A stretch of 64,000 nucleotides of DNA from Candidatus Nitrosopelagicus sp. (GTDB taxonomy: Archaea; Thermoproteota; Nitrososphaeria; Nitrososphaerales; Nitrosopumilaceae): NCBI GenBank assembly GCA_028343215.1, contig JAOLYB010000002.1, forward strand, positions 83,868 through 147,867, written 5' to 3'. The notes under the pieces are model-generated. The model saw only the letters and a list, made by a program, of their open reading frames with translations, ran no database searches and was not told the DNA's origin. The position numbers were made by a program, and so were the translations under genes. Each line of letters opens with the position of its first letter. The stretch's first letter is position 1. Below, in pieces: positions 35,394-42,875 of this stretch.

Positions 35394-35561
35394 TCAAGAT
35401 TCGTTTTCATCATGTCCAATAACATGTTTTTCACAATAATAGAGATCATTCATGTTACAGTAATATGAACAATCATTATCACATAATGCACATTTTGGTT
35501 TTTTATCATCAGTAGATAATTTGTAATGATAGTTTTTACTTTTCAATTTTTTCAAGTTCAT
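35394..35561 (-). CDS. 55-residue zinc-finger-like micro-protein
   Basis: Not in the ORF track. From ATG 35561 the minus strand encodes MNLKKLKSKNYHYKL...KCALCDNDCSYYCNMNDLYYCEKHVIGH. The Cys/His pattern CxxCxxxCxxxC...CxxH could bind zinc. The start overlaps the end of the upstream gene (35536-35883) by 26 bases, which suggests coupled translation. Confidence 0.6.
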   Translation of the reverse strand: MNLKKLKSKNYHYKLSTDDKKPKCALCDNDCSYYCNMNDLYYCEKHVIGHDENES

Positions 35562-35883
35562 TTTTTAATGAAATTAAACTACGAAGTATTAATCCAGATA
35601 AACCTAAATTTTGTATAAGCATAGTTGCAGAATCATTTAATGCATCATCCCCTCTATAACCCTCATCATAAAGTATTTCGATTTGGCCTTGATCTGTATC
35701 AACTAACGCAGTGATAATTGAATATTCCCCCAAATTTTGATCTGTTTTGATTCTATAGTGTAACAACTCAATTTTTTTAATCTCCACGCCATCTTGTGTT
35801 ATTTTTCCATCAGAAAAAATCAAATTTCTATCATCAGGTTCACGTTCAATTCTTTTTGAATCAGGAATATCGACAAATTTCAT
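35536..35883 (-). CDS. Hypothetical protein, beta-rich
   Basis: The 115-residue protein has no recognised family. Its middle reads VEIKKIELLHYRIKTDQNLGEYSIITALVDTDQGQIEILYDEGY, suggesting alternating strands, and its end is a Leu-rich helix (LGLSGLILRSLISLKNELEKIEK). It leads a small leftward group that continues with the zinc-finger micro-protein. It is divergent from the DUF6659-like gene. Confidence 0.6.
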   Translation of the reverse strand: MKFVDIPDSKRIEREPDDRNLIFSDGKITQDGVEIKKIELLHYRIKTDQNLGEYSIITALVDTDQGQIEILYDEGYRGDDALNDSATMLIQNLGLSGLILRSLISLKNELEKIEK

Positions 35884-35958
35884 ATTTTAAAATTATAAAT
35901 TAACGTATTAAAAGAAATGAAAAGCTTATAACGCATTTACTTGTTAAACTCTTTTGTT

Positions 35959-36360
35959 ATGGACTACGGTAAACTTTGTAATGCATTACTAGATTCAAAT
36001 GAAAAGATCCGCTATGTAGGTGTATACAATTCCTTCAGTGGAGATGTTTATGAGAAAATGCAGAATGGGACAGCACGGCATTTTGATAAAGATCAAACAA
36101 AAAAATCCATGACTCAAGCAATTATGCGATGGAAAACACGTAAACAATTTTCATCAGAAATTGGAGAACCAGAATTTGCTATGACAAGATATGAAAAAGT
36201 GAATAGAATAACCATGGCATGTGGAAAAGACGGACTATTGATGTTTAGTACAGAAGTTGATGTACACCTTTGCGATATAATCGATGATGTGACAAAGATG
36301 GTAAAAGAACACGTTGGAGAATCAGATAACGATGACGGTTCACGTAACATTAGATCCTAA
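35959..36360 (+). CDS. DUF6659-like thaumarchaeal protein, second copy
   Basis: I chose ATG 35959 (MDYGKLCNALLDSNEKIRYVGVYN) over the TTG at 35941. It shares Cys, LL-S--KIRYVGVYN, a basic Trp/Arg helix (AIMRWKTRKQF) and an IGEPEFA segment with the first gene of the window, so the two are paralogues. The C-terminus is acidic. The family has no known function, though its compact fold resembles small ligand or partner-binding domains. Confidence 0.65.
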   Translation: MDYGKLCNALLDSNEKIRYVGVYNSFSGDVYEKMQNGTARHFDKDQTKKSMTQAIMRWKTRKQFSSEIGEPEFAMTRYEKVNRITMACGKDGLLMFSTEVDVHLCDIIDDVTKMVKEHVGESDNDDGSRNIRS

Positions 36361-36393
36361 AAGCTTATTTTAGTTATATTACAAAATTTTTAT

Positions 36394-37500
36394 GTGAATC
36401 ACCACCATTTTGAAGGAAAAGACATACCTCACATCAAACTTGATTCTAAAACAACAGTAAAAGAATTAGTTGAAATTTATGCAAATTCAGGATTTAACGC
36501 AAGACAATTAGGAGAGGCTGCAAAATTATATCAAAAAATGATTCACGAGAATGCAACTATTTGTTTAACTGTTGCAGGTGCAATGACACCCGTAGGATTT
36601 GGGGGAATTATTAAAACACTTTTAGAAAAAGGATTTGTAGATTGGATTGTTACAACAGGTGCAAATGTATATCATGAAGATCATTTTGCATGGGGATTGC
36701 CAGTAAAACAAGGTCATTTTGAAGTTGACGATAACATATTGTATGAAAAAGAAATTGTGAGAATTAGAGATGTGTATGTTAAATTTTACGAGACATTAGA
36801 ACTAGAAGATAATATAATTCAGAATATGTTTAAAGACAAATTTTCAGAAAAATCATTTACAACTGCAGAATTTTGTAACGTATTAGGAAGAATTAGTAAA
36901 GAAAAATCAAAATTTCCTGAAAAAAGTTTCCTTACAACCGCGTATGAATTAGACGTTCCAGTATACGTATCAACACTAAAAGATTCATCTCTTGCAATGA
37001 ATTTAGCAGTACATAGATTAAAAAATAAACAATTCAATTTAGACTTCGTTAGAGAGATTATCGAACAAGCAGCAATTGTTTACAATTCAAAAAAATCAGG
37101 CATTTTAGAGCTTGGAGGAGGAGTTCCAAAAAATACAGCGCAGCAAACTGGCCCATTGTTAGATCAAATTTTAAGAAAAGATCATGGAGGGCAAAATTAC
37201 ATTATTCAGATTACAGACGCGCGACCAGATACAGGAGGATTGTCAGGTGCAACATTACAAGAAGGAAAGAGTTGGGGGAAAGTAAAAGATTCACATGAAG
37301 ATTTGATTACAGTGTACACAGATTCTACAATTGCATTTCCCATGTTAGCACTTTATGCATTATCAAATGAGGAACCTAGAGAACAAAAAAGAATTTATAA
37401 AAAATTAGGTAATTATTATGATACACTACAAGAATCAGCTAATAATACTCCAGACAAATTTGCTGATATTCTAAAAAAATCCGATATAAACCTGGATTAA
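36394..37500 (+). CDS. dys: Deoxyhypusine synthase
   Basis: The enzyme transfers the aminobutyl group of spermidine to a Lys of aIF5A, using NAD. The protein shows TVAGAMTPVGFGGII, DWIVTTGANVYHEDHFAWG, SGILELGGGVPKNTAQQTGP and QITDARPDTGGLSGATLQEGKSWGKV. The last holds the catalytic Lys region. DSTIAFPMLALYAL follows. The start is GTG (VNHHHFEGKDIPHI). Length 368 is slightly long. Its stop shares TTAA with the convergent micro-protein. Confidence 0.92.
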   Translation: MNHHHFEGKDIPHIKLDSKTTVKELVEIYANSGFNARQLGEAAKLYQKMIHENATICLTVAGAMTPVGFGGIIKTLLEKGFVDWIVTTGANVYHEDHFAWGLPVKQGHFEVDDNILYEKEIVRIRDVYVKFYETLELEDNIIQNMFKDKFSEKSFTTAEFCNVLGRISKEKSKFPEKSFLTTAYELDVPVYVSTLKDSSLAMNLAVHRLKNKQFNLDFVREIIEQAAIVYNSKKSGILELGGGVPKNTAQQTGPLLDQILRKDHGGQNYIIQITDARPDTGGLSGATLQEGKSWGKVKDSHEDLITVYTDSTIAFPMLALYALSNEEPREQKRIYKKLGNYYDTLQESANNTPDKFADILKKSDINLD

Positions 37501-37577
37501 GATTTTTTGTTAGCTTTTCTACGTGCTGCTTTCTGATCTGCAAATCGTGCATGTTTTCCATCTTTTCTTTTACCCAT
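37497..37577 (-). CDS. 26-residue basic micro-protein
   Basis: Not in the ORF track. From ATG 37577 the minus strand reads MGKRKDGKHARFADQKAARRKANKKS and then TAA. Ten of 26 residues are Lys or Arg, with two more His or similar, so an RNA- or ribosome-associated peptide is plausible. Coding status is inferred from the well-placed start and from its stop, which shares TTAA with the convergent dys gene. Confidence 0.45.
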   Translation of the reverse strand: MGKRKDGKHARFADQKAARRKANKKS

Positions 37578-37653
37578 GAACAATCGAGAATCTTTTTCAA
37601 TGTAAATGATTCGGTATGAAAAAAATTAAAAGTCCTTATTTTTGAAACATTTT

Positions 37654-37968
37654 ATGGGAAAAATGTTTTCAATCATAATAATTGCAGTAGCAATTATTGG
37701 ATTTTCATCTTCAGCATATTTTTTCAGCGAGACAAATATCACTATAGAAAGTCCCATATCCATGGAATTTCAAAATAATAGTTCCTTAATGCAAGAAATA
37801 GAATCCTGTATTGAACAGAATTTAGCAGGTGAAAGCTCCGTCGCATTAAATTCATTCAATACAAACATGTTGTTGACGTTAAAACAGACTGCAATGGAAA
37901 CTGATGATGAAAATGAGTTAGAGCAAATTAAACAGAAACTTTACACACTAACTAATTGTGAACCTTAG
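37654..37968 (+). CDS. Small secreted or membrane-anchored protein
   Basis: I chose ATG 37654 (MGKMFSIIIIAVAIIGFSSSAYFF) over the TTG at 37642. The N-terminal hydrophobic stretch is a signal peptide or anchor. The remaining roughly 80 residues are acidic with two Cys (ESCIEQ and LTNCEP) that may pair. No family is recognised. It nearly touches the convergent gene, with one base between. Confidence 0.6.
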   Translation: MGKMFSIIIIAVAIIGFSSSAYFFSETNITIESPISMEFQNNSSLMQEIESCIEQNLAGESSVALNSFNTNMLLTLKQTAMETDDENELEQIKQKLYTLTNCEP

Positions 37969-37969
37969 A

Positions 37970-38182
37970 TTAACCTCTATCATATCTGGCACGTTCCAGT
38001 GAACGGTCATCTTTTGTTGCTTTTTTCCATTCTTTGTAATGTTCTTTACATAAACCGGATTTCTTACCAGATGAGTTAAGACGTAATCCAGCATCCTCAA
38101 CTTTTTTTGTATTAAGAGAACGTGCCGCATCAGCATCACAGCCATCTACATTACATTTTGTGCCTTTTGAAACAATACCCAT
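37970..38182 (-). CDS. Small zinc-binding protein
   Basis: The 70-residue protein has CNVDGCDADAARSLN...GLCKEHYKEWKK. The spacing CxxxxC...CxxH resembles a treble-clef zinc site of archaeal small proteins. The basic C-terminus (ATKDDRSLERARYDRG) may contact nucleic acid. It is divergent from the S25e gene. Confidence 0.65.
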   Translation of the reverse strand: MGIVSKGTKCNVDGCDADAARSLNTKKVEDAGLRLNSSGKKSGLCKEHYKEWKKATKDDRSLERARYDRG

Positions 38183-38238
38183 TGTAATAACAACAATTCA
38201 ACTCTTAATAAAGTTGAAATAAAGAAAAATTTTGTTCG

Positions 38239-38248
38239 TTTATAAATA
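38239..38248 (+). promoter_or_regulatory. TATA box of rps25e
   Basis: The sequence tttataaata is centred about 25 bases before the ATG at 38269, matching a leaderless ribosomal-protein promoter. Confidence 0.6.
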
Positions 38249-38268
38249 GCAATTATTGATGTGAGAAT

Positions 38269-38568
38269 ATGGGAAGTAAGAACAAATCCGTCTCATCAAA
38301 TGAGAAATCACAAAGTGGAAAGGATAAGACAAAAAAAGATAAGAAAGATCATAGTGAGAAAAAAGAGGTCGATGTATTCATCAACGAAGAACAAGCTAGT
38401 AAGATAGTTAAATCATCGAAAGTAATTACGATTCAAGATTTAGCAAGACAAGCGAATGTAAAAATTTCAACTGCCAACGCATTTCTTAAAAAAGCATTAT
38501 CAGAAGGAACTGTCAAAAAGGTAGGTGGATTTAGTGGTCACTATATCTATCAACCAGTTTCACAATAG
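38269..38568 (+). CDS. rps25e: Ribosomal protein S25e
   Basis: S25e is a small-subunit protein with a winged-helix core. The N-terminal basic tail (KSGKDKTKKDKKDHSEKKE) precedes KSSKVITIQDLARQANVKISTANAFLKKALSEGTVKKVGGFSGHYIYQ, which is the S25e fold. Length 99 is normal. It overlaps the convergent gene by 19 bases. Confidence 0.88.
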   Translation: MGSKNKSVSSNEKSQSGKDKTKKDKKDHSEKKEVDVFINEEQASKIVKSSKVITIQDLARQANVKISTANAFLKKALSEGTVKKVGGFSGHYIYQPVSQ

Positions 38569-38936
38569 ATAGAAACTTCATCACCAGAATTAACATTCAA
38601 TAATTCATCACTATTTTCAATAATTTTTCCTATCGGGATTAGATCTTTTCCAACCTTTGCATCCTTATAGAAAAAACAAAATGCATGACCTACAGATAAG
38701 AATGCAATATCACCTTTTTTGAATTCTTTTCGTGTGCGTTCACCACCAGATTCAATATGAGATTCAACGTAAACACCACTAGTACCAAGCTTGTGAATTG
38801 TCCCATTTACTGGCAATGAGCGAATTATTGTTCCAACTAAAGAAGGAGAAAGATGACGTTTTAGTTCACATTTGATTTTAGATTTACCGGTTATTTCCAA
38901 AATTACTTGTGATTTTGATACAGATCCACCATCCAT
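38550..38936 (-). CDS. Cyclophilin-like (TM1367-type) protein
   Basis: The 128-residue protein resembles the TM1367 cyclophilin-like fold: IIRSLPVNGTIHKLGTSGVYVES, KGDIAFLSVGHAFCFFYKD and LIPIGKIIENSDELLNVNSGDEV. These barrels are catalytically unlike true cyclophilins and their role is mostly unknown. Divergent from rpoK, with the rpoK TATA box directly at its 5' side. Confidence 0.6.
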   Translation of the reverse strand: MDGGSVSKSQVILEITGKSKIKCELKRHLSPSLVGTIIRSLPVNGTIHKLGTSGVYVESHIESGGERTRKEFKKGDIAFLSVGHAFCFFYKDAKVGKDLIPIGKIIENSDELLNVNSGDEVSIYCETG

Positions 38937-38957
38937 TATGGAATGTACAGCTTTGGA

Positions 38958-38967
38958 TTATATATTG
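38958..38967 (+). promoter_or_regulatory. TATA box deciding the rpoK start
   Basis: The sequence ttatatattg is centred about 26 bases upstream of the TTG at 38988, which decides the choice of that codon over the more distant ATG at 38943. Confidence 0.65.
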
Positions 38968-38987
38968 GCATTTTTCAATTAGTTTAC

Positions 38988-39533
38988 TTGTCTGAGCCTG
39001 AAGAAACACCAATTACAACTGAAAAAAAAGAAGAAGAACCAGCTCCATTAGTTCCAGAAGCAAAAATTGATGAAATAATACAACCAGATACGGAAGAGAT
39101 TGATCCTGATGCAGAAGTTAGCATTCATGCAACAATGGAAAAAGCAATTGAAAATTATAGAAAAATCAAAGAAGGAAAATTAGAATTAACAGATAAACAA
39201 CTAGAGGATTTAGAAAAAGAATGTGAAGTAATACGACAAAGAGACATTATTGACGTTGACGTGCAACATGAATCAATTGAATTAAGTTCAGATGGAAAAA
39301 TATTGATGGGACCACCAACATTGACGAGATTTGAAAAAGCAAGAATTATGGGAGCACGAGCATTACAATTATCATTAGGGGCACCACCATTCATAGACAT
39401 ACCTGTAAACGCTGCAACATCGCTAGACATATCAATGAAAGAATTAGAGGAACGAGTCATTCCAATTACAATAAGACGTGTTTTGCCTAATGGTGATTAC
39501 CAAAACATACCATTGTTAGATTTTAAAGAATAG
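38988..39533 (+). CDS. rpoK: DNA-directed RNA polymerase subunit K (Rpb6) with acidic N-terminal extension
   Basis: RpoK stabilises the polymerase clamp and assembly. The conserved core at the C-terminus reads LTRFEKARIMGARALQLSLGAPPFIDIP...ATSLDISMKELEERVIPITIRRVLPNGDYQNIPL. I chose TTG 38988 (LSEPEETPITTEKKEEE) on the basis of the TATA box spacing. The 100-residue N-terminal tail, rich in Glu and Pro, is far longer than in most archaea. Confidence 0.92.
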   Translation: MSEPEETPITTEKKEEEPAPLVPEAKIDEIIQPDTEEIDPDAEVSIHATMEKAIENYRKIKEGKLELTDKQLEDLEKECEVIRQRDIIDVDVQHESIELSSDGKILMGPPTLTRFEKARIMGARALQLSLGAPPFIDIPVNAATSLDISMKELEERVIPITIRRVLPNGDYQNIPLLDFKE

Positions 39534-39550
39534 ACGAATCGTCTATATCA

Positions 39551-39558
39551 TTTAAAAG
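39551..39558 (+). promoter_or_regulatory. TATA box of alba
   Basis: The sequence tttaaaag is centred about 28 bases before the ATG at 39583, consistent with a short-leader or leaderless transcript. Confidence 0.5.
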
Positions 39559-39582
39559 AAGTCCAGCAAAATTATAATTAAT

Positions 39583-39882
39583 ATGGAATTAGAAGAAGTG
39601 AAACGATCAGAAAATAATTTAGATAAAGACGCTTATTTTGTAAAAAATGAATCAGTCATGACCAGTGCTTTAGATGTCATAACTGCAATGTCAACAACCA
39701 AAAGAATTGTTTTGAAGGCTAAAGGAGATCTGATTCCAAATGCCGTAGCTGTTGCAAATATTGTAACAGAAAATATGTTAAAAGGAAATTCAAAAATTCA
39801 AGATATTAAATTAGACAGTATAATTTCAGAAGAAGATGGACAAATGATTTCAAATATAGTTATTGTTTTAATAAAAAATTAG
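39583..39882 (+). CDS. alba: Alba DNA/RNA-binding chromatin protein
   Basis: Alba is a dimeric nucleic-acid-binding protein. The core has YFVKNESVMTSALDVITAMSTTKRIVLKAKGDLIPNAVAVANIV, then QDIKLDSIISEEDGQMISNIVIVLIK. Usual Alba Lys pairs are reduced, as in thaumarchaeal versions. Length 99 fits. Its stop shares TTAG with the convergent regulator gene. Confidence 0.92.
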   Translation: MELEEVKRSENNLDKDAYFVKNESVMTSALDVITAMSTTKRIVLKAKGDLIPNAVAVANIVTENMLKGNSKIQDIKLDSIISEEDGQMISNIVIVLIKN

Positions 39883-40310
39883 TAAACGCTGCCAGGTCCT
39901 TTTAGAAGCATATTTTCACATTCTTTGCAAATTGCTTCATCTATATCAGATTCTAAATTATGATGAATGTCACAAATTAAGAGACTGGTCTTGATATAAT
40001 TACAAAGACCAATGAATTTAGATAAACTTGAAGGCGAATATGCCATGTCAGATGAAAGATCAATTGCTATTTCATTAATCATTTCAGATACTTGTTTTTC
40101 AGCAGATAATTTTTTAATTAATTCAGGATCACCGCGTGTTCCACGAATGTAATTACTAATTGCAGCTTGTGTAACACCTAGCATTTTTGAGATCTCATCT
40201 TCACGAACGTTGTGATTCTCAGCCAAGTTTTTTGCAAGTATTGCACGAAGAGCTGGGATCAAAGTCTTTGATTCAATTTCTGCAGGAAGTAACATGGAAT
40301 ATCTTATCAT
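39879..40310 (-). CDS. HTH transcriptional regulator, COG2522-like
   Basis: I placed the start at the in-frame ATG 40310 (MIRYSMLLPAEIESK), though 40295 is equally possible. The helix-turn-helix AENHNVREDEISKMLGVTQAAISNYIRGTRG is of the XRE/Cro type. The C-terminal part has Cys pairs (LLICDIHHNLESDIDEAICKECENM) typical of the archaeal COG2522 regulators, which may sense metal or redox state. It is divergent from the asparagine-synthase-like gene. Confidence 0.85.
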   Translation of the reverse strand: MIRYSMLLPAEIESKTLIPALRAILAKNLAENHNVREDEISKMLGVTQAAISNYIRGTRGDPELIKKLSAEKQVSEMINEIAIDLSSDMAYSPSSLSKFIGLCNYIKTSLLICDIHHNLESDIDEAICKECENMLLKGPGSVY

Positions 40311-40398
40311 AATTACTTTATAAGTTCCGCTGAAATTAGCTGAAACTATCTCTTTCTTAATTAACAAATTTTTATTTGAAATGTATTCTAGTTAGATT

Positions 40399-41346
40399 AT
40401 GAAAACCGACACGGATCAATGTATGTCAATTTTACAAAATGCAGTTAGTGAATGTGATTCAGAATGGATTGCATTATCAGGTGGATTAGATAGCAGCATA
40501 CTCGCACATCTAAGAAAAGATCAAAGACCACAAGCAATAACAATAATCACAAAGGATTTTTTAGGAACAGATCTTACTTTTGCACAATTCATTGCCAAAC
40601 ATACGGGTTTGACTCTATCTTTGATGCAAGTAAACATGGAAGAAATTCTGGATTCTATTAGCGAGACAATCAAAATTTTAGATAATTTTAACGATATAGA
40701 GATACGTAATTCAATCGTTCCACATCTCTATCTAAGTTCATTGAAAGAAAAAGGAGTTGATTCAGTGATTACAGGAGATGGAGCAGATGAAATTTTTGCA
40801 GGGTATAATTTTCTATTAAAGAAATCTAATGACGAATTAGATCAAGAATTAGAGCGAATTAAAAAAATCATGCACTTTCCATCAAAAAATATTGCCGAAT
40901 CATTAAACATGAAAGTTGAAACTCCATTTTTGAATGAAGATGTAATAAAATTTTCAAACAGCATTCCAATTTCAAGAAAAATTAATGTTAAAGAAGATAA
41001 AAAATATGGAAAATGGATACTTAGAGAAACATTTGAAAAAGATCTTCCAAAAAATATCATTTGGAGAGAGAAATCACCTATGCAAGATGGATCAGGTACA
41101 AATAACCTAACAGGATTGTTCAATACAATAATTACAGACGATATTTTTTCACAGAAAAAAACAAAAATCTTGGAAGAGGATGGAGTGTATATCAGAACTA
41201 AAGAATCACTGCATTACTACGAATGTTTTAGAAAGTCTAGTTCAGTTAAAAAATCAAATTCAGATAGAAAATGTCCAGATTGTGATTACGAGATTAATTT
41301 AAATTCAAGATTTTGCAGAATGTGTGGTAAATTTCCTATTAATTAG
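40399..41346 (+). CDS. Asparagine-synthase-like PP-loop protein with zinc ribbon, no glutaminase domain
   Basis: Residues 18-32 (CDSEWIALSGGLDSSILAH) form the PP-loop ATP pyrophosphatase motif. Residues of about 115-130 (DSVITGDGADEIFAGYNFLL) match the synthase domain of AsnB. The usual N-terminal Ntn glutaminase domain is missing. The C-terminus is a zinc ribbon (CPDCDYEINLNSRFCRMCGKFP). Length 315. It could use ammonia to amidate a substrate. It should not be called true AsnB, because the window already shows GatCAB-based Asn-tRNA formation. Confidence 0.75.
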   Translation: MKTDTDQCMSILQNAVSECDSEWIALSGGLDSSILAHLRKDQRPQAITIITKDFLGTDLTFAQFIAKHTGLTLSLMQVNMEEILDSISETIKILDNFNDIEIRNSIVPHLYLSSLKEKGVDSVITGDGADEIFAGYNFLLKKSNDELDQELERIKKIMHFPSKNIAESLNMKVETPFLNEDVIKFSNSIPISRKINVKEDKKYGKWILRETFEKDLPKNIIWREKSPMQDGSGTNNLTGLFNTIITDDIFSQKKTKILEEDGVYIRTKESLHYYECFRKSSSVKKSNSDRKCPDCDYEINLNSRFCRMCGKFPIN

Positions 41347-41491
41347 ATTTTTTCGACCATTTCTTTGGTTTTTTGATAAAGATCTTTTTACAGCCATCAC
41401 AACAAAAATGATATTTTTTTGAATTATAATCATGCGTGACAGATAAATCCTCATCAAATTCAAGACCACAAACTGGATCTGTAACCTTCAT
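41339..41491 (-). CDS. 50-residue YHS-domain protein
   Basis: Not in the ORF track. From ATG 41491 the minus strand reads MKVTDPVCGLEFDEDLSVTHDYNSKKYHFCCDGCKKIFIKKPKKW. That matches the YHS pattern: DPVCG-x-E, then Y-x-F-C-x-x-x-C-x-x-x-F-x-x-x-P. YHS domains bind metals, often in heavy-metal proteins. It overlaps the end of the PP-loop gene by 8 bases. Confidence 0.75.
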   Translation of the reverse strand: MKVTDPVCGLEFDEDLSVTHDYNSKKYHFCCDGCKKIFIKKPKKWSKKSN

Positions 41492-41587
41492 GGTTTTTTG
41501 CAATTAGAGTCGTATTTCTATTTATCTAAACAGTGAGAACTCATTAATCATAAGAATATCTTATATGGAAAAAAATGAATCCAGTAC

Positions 41588-41755
41588 ATGAAAAAACTTT
41601 TTGGTTTATGTCCTGAATGTAAAAAGCAGGAATTATTCATGACAGAATACAAATGTCTAAAAATCATAATGAAAACAAAAAATTGGATTGTGTGTAAAAA
41701 TTGTGATTATGCAATACAAATCGAGAAATTAAAAAGTAGTTTATGTTGTGTTTGA
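41588..41755 (+). CDS. 55-residue zinc-ribbon micro-protein
   Basis: Not in the ORF track. From ATG 41588 the frame reads MKKLFGLCPECKKQELFMTEYKCLKIIMKTKNWIVCKNCDYAIQIEKLKSSLCCV. It has CxxC twice, around 28 residues apart, plus a C-terminal CC. It is a small zinc-ribbon-like protein of unknown role. Its stop is immediately followed by the stop of the convergent aldo/keto reductase. Confidence 0.6.
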   Translation: MKKLFGLCPECKKQELFMTEYKCLKIIMKTKNWIVCKNCDYAIQIEKLKSSLCCV

Positions 41756-42850
41756 TTAAGATACTAATTTTTTAAGAAATTCATCATATTCGGATTGATT
41801 CAATGAATTAATTTTCATTACTTCTAGATTTTCATTGACATGTATGCTAGATTTTTGCCCAATTAATGGAGCAAGAACTCCAGGAGTTGAACGAATGAAT
41901 TGTAAAAGTCCAACAGAAGGGGAGGATGTTGTAAAGAGGGGCTTTGATTTTGCCCATTCCAAAAGTTTACCTTGCATTAATGGAACACTTGTGAAAACAC
42001 CAATTCCTAATTCATTTGCAGAGTCTAGAATAGATTTTCGTGTTCCAGATACAGTTTGATTTTTCAGTAACATTGCTTGATCAAAATGTAAATTGAAAGG
42101 AAGTTGTATGAATCTAAATCCATGATCACTTCCACCAATATCTTCCGCAAGTTTTACTACATCTTCCAAAGATAGAAACATTGCATTATCAGAAGTTGCT
42201 CTAAAACAGTCCCATGTTGCCAAACCATAAAATCTAATCTTACCTTCTTTGCGTTTTTCTTCATAAAATTCAAAAACTTTTTTGAGATTTTCTAAAAATT
42301 GAGATTTTGACATTTCAGGATGGCCTTCAACAGCATTATGAAGATACATTAAATCAATACATTCAAGGTTGAGATTTTTTAAACTTCGTTCTAATTGATC
42401 CTGCAAGTATGGAATAGTCATACAATGATAACCAGATGATATATCACCCTCTTTGACAATTCCAGGTTGACCTAATTCACGCATCACATATTGCATGAAA
42501 TCTTCTTGTATATCTCCATCATTAGTTACATAGCCATTTTTTGTACAAATGAATACTTCATCTCTTTTGACTAAATGTTCATTAATTAATTCAGATAATG
42601 CCAAACCAATACTTCGTTCAGATTTTTGTGCACGATAATTTATTGCAGTGTCAATCACATTTACACCAGACATGATAGATTTTTTTACAGCATCTTTGAC
42701 TATCATATCTGTTTGAGAATCAGGCTCTCCAAGATAGGTTCCAATTCCAATATTTGATAAATACAAATTTTGAAAGGAATTGTAATTTCCAGTGAGAAAC
42801 TTTTCAGAGAAGGTTTTGGTTCCAGTAGATGTTGCAAAGCCTGAAATCAT
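41756..42850 (-). CDS. Aldo/keto reductase family oxidoreductase
   Basis: The 364-residue protein has the aldo/keto reductase barrel. NVIDTAINYRAQKSERSIGLAL holds the Asp and Tyr region, EVFICTKNGYV the Lys, CIDLMYLHNAVEGH the His, and RFYGLATWDCFR follows. The C-terminal part (SVGLLQFIRSTPGVLAPLIGQKS) would bind NAD(P). The substrate is unknown. A 24-bp gap separates it from the upstream prenyltransferase. Confidence 0.88.
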   Translation of the reverse strand: MISGFATSTGTKTFSEKFLTGNYNSFQNLYLSNIGIGTYLGEPDSQTDMIVKDAVKKSIMSGVNVIDTAINYRAQKSERSIGLALSELINEHLVKRDEVFICTKNGYVTNDGDIQEDFMQYVMRELGQPGIVKEGDISSGYHCMTIPYLQDQLERSLKNLNLECIDLMYLHNAVEGHPEMSKSQFLENLKKVFEFYEEKRKEGKIRFYGLATWDCFRATSDNAMFLSLEDVVKLAEDIGGSDHGFRFIQLPFNLHFDQAMLLKNQTVSGTRKSILDSANELGIGVFTSVPLMQGKLLEWAKSKPLFTTSSPSVGLLQFIRSTPGVLAPLIGQKSSIHVNENLEVMKINSLNQSEYDEFLKKLVS

Positions 42851-42875
42851 TCTAAATTATATCGAAAATCATTAC

